A stretch of 20,548 bases of DNA from Haplosporangium gracile. Its lineage: Eukaryota; Mortierellomycota; Mortierellomycetes; Mortierellales; Mortierellaceae. The notes under the pieces are model-generated. The model saw only the letters and a list, made by a program, of their open reading frames with translations. It had not been told where the DNA came from and ran no database searches. The position numbers and the translations under genes were made by a program. Where the stretch lies: the NCBI GenBank assembly GCA_015499985.1, contig JAAAUF010000758.1, positions 1 to 20,548 on the forward strand. Direction: 5' to 3'. Below are positions 10,501 through 19,604 of the stretch, one piece after another (positions within the stretch are counted from its first letter, which is position 1; the number at the start of each line of letters is the position of its first letter).

Positions 10501-11631
10501 AAACCGCCGGCGTCCTTGGATCTGCCATGTCGCCGCTTTAATTTGGTCTGCGGGCATGTGGTCTGTGGCCTGGCGCATCAGAATCTCGAATGACTCCTGA
10601 GGAAGTTGCTTGCCGATCTGGTTCACATCCAGTGCTACCTGGAGCATCATCTCCATCGCCTCCTCGCTCTGGTGAGACTGGGCCAGGATCTGAAACAGAG
10701 CAATGATGTCGTCGGATTGGACTTGAGTGAGGAGTTGGGACTGGACGATCTTGGTATAAACACCCCACAGCACTGGGACAGAAGACCTGAAAATCATTTT
10801 CTCTCGCAATTCAGTCATCATCGCACGCCTCTCCGCATAGCTCAGTCCGTTCGTAGGTCGGCCTTCTTGGGGAGCAAATGAGCGCCTTGAACGGGTCGAG
10901 TGCAAATACCTCCTTGACGTAATGTGGTTATTTGGGGCGTTACAACAGTTCCCGACTGAACAAGATGGTATGCTCCGGGGCGAAATCCGTGCCTGAAATC
11001 CTGAAACTCCAGGTACCGAGAGAGAGATGGTGATCGACTCTTGAGCGGAAAATCGTTGCCCAGATCCTGAAAAGGCGATGTCCGGGTGAAGGTAAGCCCT
11101 AGCAGAAGTCCTCTTGCCTCGATGAATGCTGTCGACGATAACGCAGGGTTGCGATCCGAGCATCGATTGCTGTGAGAGGGCCTCTTTCTGTGAGCAGCTC
11201 CAAATGCCTTCCGAGACTATGGACGTAACAGCCGACTTGTCTGTAAATGCTTGAACGGAGAATGATCGCTGAGGTGGGCAGTGTCGGTGACGGATCTGTG
11301 AGGTGTGCGATGGCGAAGCGAACGGTCTGGATATCCTGGAGTTTATGCTGCACGAATGTGTGAAAAAGGCCTCCCATGACGGCTCGCTGTGCTGTATCCT
11401 GCTGGTGGTTGATAATGTCGACACATCCGATGAACGATTCGATCTGCCGAGACTGCTTGCTGGCAAGGCGCGAGCTTGACTACTGGAAGAGAAGGATCGA
11501 CTGGAGATCGATTCCGAGGCTCCCGTCCGAATTTTATGTCCTGGTAGTCCGGCCAGACAGTTCTTGGACCGCGAAGGGATGCCCATGGCCACGGACAGCA
11601 CATTGGCCGCACGGCTGGAAGAACACGACAT
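7570..11631 (-). CDS. Large pentatricopeptide-repeat (PPR) protein, probably mitochondrial RNA-binding
   Basis: Intronless, 1353 aa. The ATG is the complement of 11629-11631, with an in-frame TGA six codons upstream, so the start is firm; the stop is at 7570-7572. Residues 1-39 carry five Arg/Lys and no acidic residue, with many Ser/Ala, as in a mitochondrial targeting peptide. A Ser/Arg-rich region runs to about 250. A near-continuous tract of PPR motifs covers about 475-860 (for example TYSAIIDAHSKAGNLREAQ at 514-532, NYNILIRAFQRQGDLDGAF, TYAALLQAHAKRGEIREG at about 827). A further pair lies at about 925-1000 (TFTPLLDAYAKEG, TFTILMDSYRRGGD), with a weaker unit near 1065-1095. PPR proteins bind single-stranded organellar RNA and act in processing, stability or translation. 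The C-terminal 250 residues have no domain I recognise. The RNA target is unknown. Plus-strand open frames inside are shadows. Confidence 0.93.
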   Translation of the reverse strand: MSCSSSRAANVLSVAMGIPSRSKNCLAGLPGHKIRTGASESISSRSFSSSSQARALPASSLGRSNRSSDVSTLSTTSRIQHSEPSWEAFFTHSCSINSRISRPFASPSHTSQIRHRHCPPQRSFSVQAFTDKSAVTSIVSEGIWSCSQKEALSQQSMLGSQPCVIVDSIHRGKRTSARAYLHPDIAFSGSGQRFSAQESITISLSVPGVSGFQARISPRSIPSCSVGNCCNAPNNHITSRRYLHSTRSRRSFAPQEGRPTNGLSYAERRAMMTELREKMIFRSSVPVLWGVYTKIVQSQLLTQVQSDDIIALFQILAQSHQSEEAMEMMLQVALDVNQIGKQLPQESFEILMRQATDHMPADQIKAATWQIQGRRRFFSEIIQLCDTNAEMRRVLGLYSQLVKSSFDVDRYSTYFQGRTSRARKLAADVLKWIEGEGIARNRQVTEYLLVFLLDRSRFHQVFGVLESLSKGGLVFSRGFYTTVIHRFGRGQKFDYMDYTFDLMRRQGLKPLEDTYSAIIDAHSKAGNLREAQRVYQEVLAADLVPTNKTLGPMLEAVGAMGDYDMTRQLVEQMNSSGVSSNEYTFSALLRSVSLDPSKSVRLFNELSKQMEPNTVNYNILIRAFQRQGDLDGAFRVFQSMVADSVRPDKFTFSSILSLFAIRGDTDGAEAFWNEMVGVHGVKPNAFAYGSMMHVYCTAEDMLSAQTVYREMIQSNIMPNEIIFGTLLNAYARHGDLTQMLSIYDAMRSEDLKPNSYIYSNLLFGLVKDGDMPAAQRLYDTMEEDGFSHNVLAQTILMKGYLDHGDFQESQTIYKNMIRSGLIPNFMTYAALLQAHAKRGEIREGRNFLNKILKSRGLVVVGDEEDEPLESEELKQLGINKSHDRASASSPDSFDREFVSDQVQEGHLSTIGTERKPLKASARPNPLMTFTPLLDAYAKEGNFVATKAMFDEIKARGLEPNTITFTILMDSYRRGGDVENVLSIWNELFDRFLEKWRSTQSHADQIGPSKTVNFEWVNDRLSTKASKLQGILQQPISIVLDSLSYSGRIQEVKAIWNQLEELGFQFDSSNWNDYCIALARNGLLLDSLEIVQDKLLPGYITAQSGQSGADSSSTKTLDAISLDSQSGEGSAGAMKEVSDLSVSKREAPLESISATDKSTTPKLGATLLYPRPRTFAALADSLEDLLSLEGVHAKQQSGSPFDRQDTATSLALESKSRATDTTTGSQHSDVRRELVEAKLQPYPQPFKNLAEHHRQILWDIVQKDYPRVLEALAEGMLVVTGPQAIMRSSFATPSGSDFSKDIFTHPAESTKRDAKFAGFRPWRRLKFVMKDMERQKFIQEREEYYDLLRKRKPT

Positions 11632-12127
11632 TGGATCACTCGCGTATCAGTCGTCTCGGCGAAGTAATCCGGGGATGTTTGCTAAAAACAGTGACGAGGT
11701 TCATTAGTGTCAATGTTTTACTAGCACAAGGGCTACTTTGGTTAAGACTTGTTGACCGAGGAAAGTAATGGCGCGACAAGTATTGCATACCTGGCGCTCT
11801 AGTGCTTGAAGAAAAAAAAAAAGAAAGTTTGGGTGGGTAGAATGTGCCTGGAAGTGTGGAATGGGCTCGACACGAGATGCCGCTGTTTGTCCTTGAGGTG
11901 GTTGGACGAATGCGGAGGGAAGGAGGAAGAAGGGGTGATGAAGGGTGGGAGAAAGAAAAGACGCGAAGTAGGGAGCTAGGAAGGAAGCATTCAAAGTTGC
12001 GGCATGGGTAGCAAGGGTGGGAAAGGCCGAATCCGCGACCCCTTTTGGGCTTACCCGCCTGGTTATTTTTTCCAGTCCGAGAATGGGTGGCTGAAGCTGC
12101 ATTTCTGATTTCTGAATAAACAATCGC

Positions 12128-12133
12128 CACGTG
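12128..12133. promoter_or_regulatory. E-box CACGTG upstream of the PPR gene
   Basis: The palindrome CACGTG sits in GGTCACGTGG (minus strand), about 500 bases upstream of the PPR start. It matches the RTCACGTG core bound by Cbf1-type bHLH factors in fungi. A single short match like this can occur by chance. Confidence 0.3.
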
Positions 12134-14741
12134 ACCAAATCGCGGTCTTTAGTCCTTTCTAGGAAAGGGAACTTTAATTAGAAAGTGGAACCATTCCGTT
12201 TGTTCCTGCATAGGACTCCGAACACGCTCGTGCAGCTGCAACTGAAGAAGATAGATCGAGGATAGACCAAAGGTGATATTTTCCAGTACGACAAAGCGCC
12301 GAAGCCACGCCTCCAAGCCTTTTTTTCAATCGACATGCCAACCATGTTGACTTTGCCGTCGAAGACTTGTGACCCCTGCGTGCCCTCTCACAAGGAGTTG
12401 GCCAAAAAGATAATTCGCACACGCACTCGCACTTCATGTACGACATCAATTGCAGATAAATGGAACGCTATTTCATCAAGTTCATTTTTTATTCAAAACA
12501 TACGATCTTGCCTGTCTGTGTGTTTTGTTGTTTTTTAGCCAGCAAATAGAAACAGCGATACTCTCTCCGGTACATTATATTGATACTGTCAGTCACTGAA
12601 GGAGAGCGTAGAAGGACGTTTCTCTTGAGAAGAATTGAGAACAATGAATAACATTAAAGATGAACGATAGTGCCATGAGAATAAGCAGCGGCGCCAAGGA
12701 AAGAAGCAAGGCCAACCCACAGGTACGCAGAACGAATAGGAGGTTGCCTTTGCAGGCTAAAGCGACAAGCACAATTGTTTGCCCACGTTTGCTATCAATT
12801 TTGTTTCTCCTTCACAAAAAAATGTCTGATGCGTTCTGGCATGGTGATGGCCGCTATGGCTTGGCAACAAGAGCTTCTTTGCTCAAAAACAAAAGAAAGC
12901 AACGACACTAAGGGGTTGTGCTGTGAGTGAATTGAAGAAATGAAAAAGGGCGCGTGCTAGTGCGTTTAAAGCTGCTTGATGATTAAGATTTAATAGAGGA
13001 GGGTAGTTCAAGCACATGGTCAGTTGCGTTTCGTGCGTATTGCCTGTCCTTGCAAAGCACACGCCCTCTTTGCTCTTCCCTAGATTCGCCGAAGGTTTTG
13101 AATGAAAACCACAAACAGTTTGCTGTTACCTATTGTCTGTTGTTGTCGTCTCCGTTGTTGAAATCCAATCCCCGTTTAGGTATAGTTAAAATGGCAGTTA
13201 GGGTCGGACTCTGACAAGATAGCTACCATGGGATAATCCTGGAACCGATGCGAGCCTCATTCTTCTCTCCCTTTCCCTTTCCCTCTCCGTTGTCTTGTTC
13301 ATCGAAAGAAAACGAATAACGACAATTCCAATGGGCCAGGCTTGCTTGAATTTTGCTCACACTGTCAAGCCAACAGAAAAGACTGGAAGAGGAATTCGGG
13401 TCGGATGAGGAAAAAATGTTACGAGGTGGTCCGTTCACCACGCACTTTTTGGGGACATTTTGCAAAGAAAGGAAGACAAACACAAACAGACGTCTTCAAT
13501 CGAGTCCATGTACATACATCAGGACCATCAAGCTAGGGAAAAAAGAAATGAAGAGCGAAAAAGTTTCAGGAAGGGAAAACGCGGCATAAATCAATCCTGT
13601 ACTAGTGCATTGTCCTCTACTATTGTGGAGAGCGAAGAAGGGAAGACAATGAAAGCAGGAAGATTCCTTTAAGACGTCGCTTTAGAGCAGTAAAGAAGTT
13701 GTGGATGTTGTCAAGGATGACGGAGTGGAGGTTTGCATCATGACGGATCAAGACCAACTTCTGGGTGGATTTTTGCGTGAATTTGAAAAAGTTTTAATGG
13801 ATGTGAGCGACACATGTGGCTGCCAAGAACGGGCCCTCGTCAAGAGAGTTAACTCATCGATACATATTGATAAAAATGAATAGAATAACACGCCATTCGC
13901 TCTACCTTGAGTCTGATAGTTGTGTAATGCAATGTAAAGTGTATGATGGCATGATGGCCATTAGCATCAATACAACTGTAAGCGTAGAAAAATATAGCGA
14001 GAAAGAATGGAATTGGACGAAGGTACAAGGTGGTCAAGAGGATGTCATCTTTTGTTATTTGACTGTCTACTTACTTGAACGAGAGAGGGTGGATATGATT
14101 TCCCCCAACAATTGGAATTCTTCTGCCGGAGATCGCTCGCATAATAAAAAAAAACAAGTGCGGTTTTTTGTGCCCCACTGACCAGTGCAAGCAAGGCCCG
14201 CATCCAAGGGCAAATAAGGTTCTGTCAAGGCCGTCGTTTCTTCTCTTCTTCCACAACCACAACTCACTTCCACATCCCACACCTACACTGATAGGGCAAG
14301 TCAAACGGTCAGTGAACAACGACGAAGACGAGGGATATGGCATGAAAATGAGACAAAGACGAAAACATAGGAGCGAACAAGCAAAGCAATTTCATTGCTG
14401 ATAGTTTGACATCAGCCATGGTCATTAACATGAACAAGTGGCGATAGAGATTGCGATAATAACAATGGCCAAGAGACAAATGTGTGAGAGAGAGGAGAGG
14501 CCGAAGCAGTTGTCAAGGCCGATCGATGAAAGTATTAAAAAAAAGTTGATGCGTTAAAGTGTCCGTCCATGTTTCGTTTTATTTATTACATCGGTCAGTG
14601 TTCCTTTCTCATCTTTCTCTCTCTCTTCTCTCTTCCCTTTCTTTATTCTTGTCTTCTTTCTTTTCACTTCTTCCCCTCCCACAGACTCCTCTCTTCAGCA
14701 ACTTGTCTTCCACAATTCCACTCCTGTTTCCTGCCCACTAA

Positions 14742-14760
14742 TCAGTCAGTCAGTCAGTCA
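14742..14760 (+). repeat. (CAGT)4 tetranucleotide repeat
   Basis: Four tandem CAGT units and flanking partial copies lie in the C/T-rich upstream region of the acyltransferase gene. Confidence 0.85.
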
Positions 14761-15247
14761 CCCACCCCCTTAATCCTCGTCCAGCACGCTCTCACAGTGC
14801 CTATTAAGACCAATTGAGCCATTATCTTTCCTCTTTTCTGCTTTTTGTTACTTAGATAGTAGATCCATAGTCAACGATAGTCGTAGTTTTTTTTTCTTGT
14901 AGTCGTAGATAGTTATTAGCCGTAGCTTGTAGCCTTCTTTCTTTTTCCCTTTTTTTTTTTGCTTTAGTTGTGCTCAATTGGCTCGAGTGGATACAGTATT
15001 TCCTGAAGTAGGTGTGCGAAAACCATTTATCAGGATTGCCCTTCTTTTTTACACTTTTCCATTCCTTTTTTCCCTTCTCTTCCGTCAATTCTCTTCTTCA
15101 CCCTTCATTCTACCCCAGATAGTTCAGACTGACGACAGGCGGAAACACCACCAAAAAAGACCCGCCCCATAATTTTTTTTCTCCTCGCCTTTTTTTTTTT
15201 TATTTTCTTGTTTTTCACTCTTTCTGCCAACTTCTCCCTGCTCTCCT

Positions 15248-15250
<3 letters not shown>

Positions 15251-15296
<46 letters not shown>
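15251..15296 (+). repeat. (TC)23 microsatellite in the acyltransferase leader
   Basis: Forty-six bases of pure TC lie within a longer C/T-rich tract, about 175 bases before the start codon. On the complementary strand this is (GA)23. Such tracts can exclude nucleosomes or bind GAGA-like factors, and they change length readily. Confidence 0.95.
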
Positions 15297-15299
<3 letters not shown>

Positions 15300-15470
15300 T
15301 TCTTCCTTCTTCTCTTTCCTCCTCCCCGCCTGCCTTTGTCGACATCTCCGTACAAGGACTCTTCATTGGAACAGAAGGAACAGGATCAGGACTTTTTCTT
15401 TTTTGCTCTGATCACCCATTTCAACAACAACAACCCTTCCTTTCTCATTCAACAACATAAAACTAAAAAC

Positions 15471-18400
15471 ATGGCATCAAAGAACAGCAAGATTGGAGCA
15501 GACAATGCTGGAGCCAGTACAGGACCTGTCTTGGAGTTGAAGCCTCTCAAGAACGTCATGCCAATCGTCCCCGCACAGCAGGTTGATTCCTCCTGCCCTC
15601 CTTCTGGCGAAACGAGCCCACTCCTTGGAAACGCACCCAACGGCAAGCCAGCAACACAGAGCAGTGGACCCGACAACGACGAGTCCGGTGTCGAGAATAT
15701 CACGCAAGTTCATTTCCGCTTTTTTTTTTTTTTGCCTTTTTCAACCGTTCGTGCTTGGGTTGTCGTTAGTATGTCTGTCGACGTCTGTTCTGTTCTAACC
15801 CGTGTTTTTTTTCTTACGATAATTTTTCTCAAACGAACAGTAAGAAACATGCCGGAAGAATAAGAGAGGACCCAGTCGGATTCGTGGTGCAAACTGCAGC
15901 GTTTTACCAAGGAACAGTAAGTCGCCAGTTGAACTTTTGATTCAAGCAAGGACGTTTTTCAATGCGATGGCAAGCTTATCTTGTTTGCTTCGTGCACTTT
16001 CCTCCAGTGGATCGCCTTGGACATGCTTCATTTTATGTTTTCTTGTACTCGCGAGGACGACAGCGCTATACACGTGGCCATGGATCAATGTCTGTTATGA
16101 ACAAGGATGTGGACGTGACACGGAGGACAGTCAATCGGTTAGGAGGAAAGACGACCGGAAGAAGAAAAAAAAAAGAGAATGCTAACGAAGGTTTATTAAG
16201 GAGGATCAACAAGCAGGAGTGTTTAATTCGATTACCTCCGATCCATTGTGTCTTAACATCTGTTCTGCCCCCTTTTGACTTTCTTTGATGATATGCCATA
16301 GGGTTGGAGAAGTTACAGTAACTATGTTGGAACTCGCATTTTCTACGAAGGATTCTCTGCCTCTTTCAAGGACCGCATTCTTGCCAGTCAAAAGGGTAAG
16401 TCATCTTGTTGTTTATATTTTGGCTTGGGAGGAGACGTTATGACACAGGTTGAGACTTTGGTATGATGTTGACTAACAAAACATGTCTATGGACGCTTGA
16501 TTTGATTTTATATAGTTGTCGAGCTGGTAAAGTCTATGGCCAACAAGCAGCTGGAGGTGTTGATTAAACAGAGACAGGATGCTCACGAAGCAGAAAAGGC
16601 CGCCAATGCAGGAAAGAAGAATTTCAAACCAAAGGTGTGGCCCATGCGACCCGAGGACGTTGAGGCACGCCGGAAGACATTGGAGGCCGAATTGACTGCA
16701 GTGGCAAAGACCAACATCGACAAGCTCGTCTGTGACATGAACAGCATGAAGTTTATTAGGTATGGCAATACAAAATGGCAATCGGTGGCGACGATACTCT
16801 GTTGTCGACATGCCTTGTATTATATTGTTTGTTTGTTGACACATGCTTTTACTCATTTTTATTACTTATTCATTAGATTTTTTGCTTTCCTCATCAACAA
16901 CATCCTCGTGCGCATGTATCACCAAGGCATCCATATCAAGGAATCCGAGTTCCTGGAGCTGAGACGCGTTGCTGAGTACTGTGCGGAAAAAAAGTACTCC
17001 ATGGTCATTCTGCCTTGTCACAAGTCCCACATCGACTACCTCGTCATCTCTTACATTTTCTTCCGCATGGGATTGGCTTTGCCGCATATCGCTGCCGGAG
17101 ACAATTTGGATATGCCTGTCGTCGGAAAGGCACTCAAGGGTGCAGGAGCATTCTTCATTCGCCGTTCATGGGCCGATGACCAGCTTTACACAAGCATCGT
17201 TCAGGAATACGTGCAGGAGCTTTTGGAGGGTGGATACAACATTGAGTGCTTCATTGAAGGAACCCGCAGCAGAACAGGAAAGCTCTTGCCACCCAAGCTC
17301 GGAGGTATGCTTCTGCGCTGAGCGCACACTTGATGGAGGCATGGATGAGTCATGACACTCAAAATTACACCCACTCACGTCATATCACTCTTTCCTTTAC
17401 GCCTCATAGTTCTAAAGATCATCATGGACGCTATGCTTTCGAATCGTGTTCAAGACTGCTACATCGTTCCTATTTCCATCGGTTACGACAAAGTAATCGA
17501 GACCGAGACGTACATCAATGAGCTACTCGGCATTCCAAAGGAGAAGGAGAGTTTGTGGGGCGTCATAACCAACTCGCGCCTGCTTCAGCTCAAGATGGGA
17601 CGCATCGATGTCCGATTCGCCAAACCCTACAGTCTGCGCGAGTTCATGAACCATGAGATTGACAGACGAGAGTAAGCGTTTGCTACCAACTTCACTGACG
17701 ACTTTTATTCATATTGCAATGACAACTTCTTAGCACCAACTAACCTATTTGCTTTTTGTTTAATAGGATTACCAACGAGCAGGAGTTGACTAGTAACACG
17801 GCCAAGTCTCAATTGCTGAAGGCGTTGGGTTACAAGGTGTTGGCCGACATTGTAAGTTTATTTTTCCACTGCGTATTCGCCTTGTTAATTAATCAGAACA
17901 AAGTGGACACGACGTAACATTGACTTTTCAACAATTGTCATTTTCATACATGTAGAACTCTGTCTCAGTTGTTATGCCAACAGCACTTGTTGGTACCGTT
18001 ATTCTAACTCTTCGTGGACGCGTAAGTACTCTAACCTGTCCTCGATCCATATGCAACTGCTTCTTTATGCTTGTTTACTGACGACGACGTTTTGATCCTG
18101 GTCTTTACTAGGGCGTTGGTCGCAATGAGCTTATTCGTCGCGTGGACTGGTTGAAGCGCGAGATTTTGTCTAAGGGTGGCCGTGTTGCCAATTTCAGCGG
18201 TATGGAAACAGGGGAGGTCGTCGATCGGTAAGTTTTTCTGCCTCTGCATTGGATCTCGCTCACCTGCAGCTGTCGTCATTAGGACTACACTGATACTTTC
18301 GTTCTTTTTTGGCATTATCTTTTTTAAATAGTGCTTTGGGAGTTCTCAAGGACTTGGTCGCACTTCAGAAGAACTTGCTCGAACCTGTCTTCTACGCCGT

Positions 18401-19604
18401 CAAGAGGTTCGAACTCTCATTCTACCGCAACCAGCTTATTCACCTCTTCATCCATGAGGCTATCGTTGCTGTCACCATGTACACTCGCATCAAGATTGGT
18501 GGCGCCAAGTCCATACAGCAAATCAGCCAGACCGAGCTGCTGAACGAGGTTACATTCTTGAGTCGGTTGCTTAAGACCGATTTCATCTATAACCCTGGCG
18601 ACATCCAGAGCAACCTAGAAAATACTTTGGAGTACCTCAAGGTAAGCTCGCAATTCAGGCATGATGCATCTAGTCGATTATATGTACATACTCTCGCTTT
18701 ATAGAAACACAACATTAACATTTGCTCCTTCTCCTCTAAACGTCCGTAGAAATCAAATGTAATCGAAATCGATAGCGAGGGCTTTGTTGGCCTTTCCGAT
18801 GGGGAGCGCGGCATTGGCCGCGAGAACTATGGTACCATATCTCAGTCATGACTTGATGAAATATGCTTTGGAATGAGACGTGCTGGAGCCTATTACTGAC
18901 TTGCCCATTCTTTTTTTATCCTAGATTTCTATTGCTTCTTGCTTTGGCCTTTCGTGGAAACATACTGGTTGGCTGCCGTGTCGCTTTACACTCTTATCCC
19001 TACCGCCAAGGAGATCACCGAGCAGGCCAACGCTGGCGGAGACCAACTTCACTGGGTCGAGGAGCGCGTGTTTATGGAGAAGACCCAGATGTTTGGAAAG
19101 ACTCTCTACTACCAGGGCGACCTCTCATACTTTGAGTCTGTCAACATGGAGACCCTCAAGAACGGGTTTAACCGCCTGTGCGATTATGGTATCCTTATGA
19201 TCAAGAAACCCACCAATCCCAAGGAGAGAACGAAGGTTGCCCTTCATCCAGACTTTATGCCAAGCAGAGGTCCTGATGGACACGTCATTGCCAGTGGTGC
19301 GCTTTGGGATATGGTGGAGCACATTGGTACCTTCAGACGTGAAGGCAAGAACCGTCGCGATAACGCCACAGGTAAGAAAGCCAGCTGCTACAACGCGTCA
19401 CTGGATGTCTAAACGACGACAACATAGTGAACCAAGGCAGTTATATTAACATTGTGATTATCTTTGTCTCGCTCTCTCATTCTCTGCTTAGTTTCGTCCC
19501 GTGTCCTTCGATTCGCCGAAGTCGTCGCCAATTCGCCTGCTCCGGTTAAGGTACCCATGCCCAGTCCTGCTCCCAAAAAGGGCAACGGAGCGCCCAAACT
19601 ATAA
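15471..19604 (+). CDS. Glycerol-3-phosphate acyltransferase, PlsB/GPAM type
   Basis: Transfers an acyl chain to sn-1 of glycerol-3-phosphate, starting phospholipid and triacylglycerol synthesis. Proposed exons: 15471-15703, 15841-15916, 16302-16395, 16516-16759, 16877-17304, 17410-17671, 17767-17851, 17956-18021, 18112-18227, 18332-18641, 18750-18831, 18925-19371, 19492-19604 (2556 nt, 851 aa; E. coli PlsB is about 807). All four acyltransferase blocks are present and in order: HKSHID with His264/Asp269, GAFFIRR (306-312), FIEGTRSR (341-348) and IVPISIGYD (377-385). PTALVGTVILTLRG and the long helical C-terminal part fit PlsB/GPAM/GNPAT proteins, so dihydroxyacetone-phosphate specificity is not excluded. 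Hydrophobic segments (for example FYCFLLWPFVETYWLAAVSL) suggest membrane attachment. The variable N-terminus (1-80) has ETSPLL. Intron 1 appears to use a GC donor. From memory, Mortierella alpina has a PlsB-like enzyme of this kind. Confidence 0.93.

Larger units (their letters stand above)
11632..15470. other. Long gene-poor spacer between the divergent PPR and acyltransferase genes
   Basis: About 3.8 kb with no coding region I can support. The part next to the PPR gene (11632-12120) is purine-rich on the plus strand, so it gives a pyrimidine-rich leader for the minus-strand gene. The part from about 14560 is the matching C/T-rich leader of the acyltransferase gene. Between 12150 and 14550 the open frames are short (up to 121 codons), with no recognisable domain, no tRNA and no obvious spliced gene. 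The spacer may hold promoters, 5'-UTR introns or a non-coding transcript. Confidence 0.5.

Noticed and set aside
11636..12130. Minus-strand open frame of 164 codons ending just before the PPR start
   Set aside because: It is Ser/Pro/Phe-rich translation of a pyrimidine-rich leader, lies in a different frame from the PPR gene, and has no domain.
12660..12911. Plus-strand open frame of 83 codons, possibly with a small intron (GTACGC...TTGCAG)
   Set aside because: The start MNDSAMRISSGAKERSK faintly recalls small basic nuclear proteins, but the rest has no family resemblance and the evidence is too thin to call a gene.
12970..13080. Possible C/D-box snoRNA starting at TGATGA (12977)
   Set aside because: No matching CTGA D-box or terminal stem at a suitable distance.
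13816..14181. Plus-strand open frame of 121 codons
   Set aside because: No domain, no coding-like composition, AT-rich surroundings; fits a chance frame.
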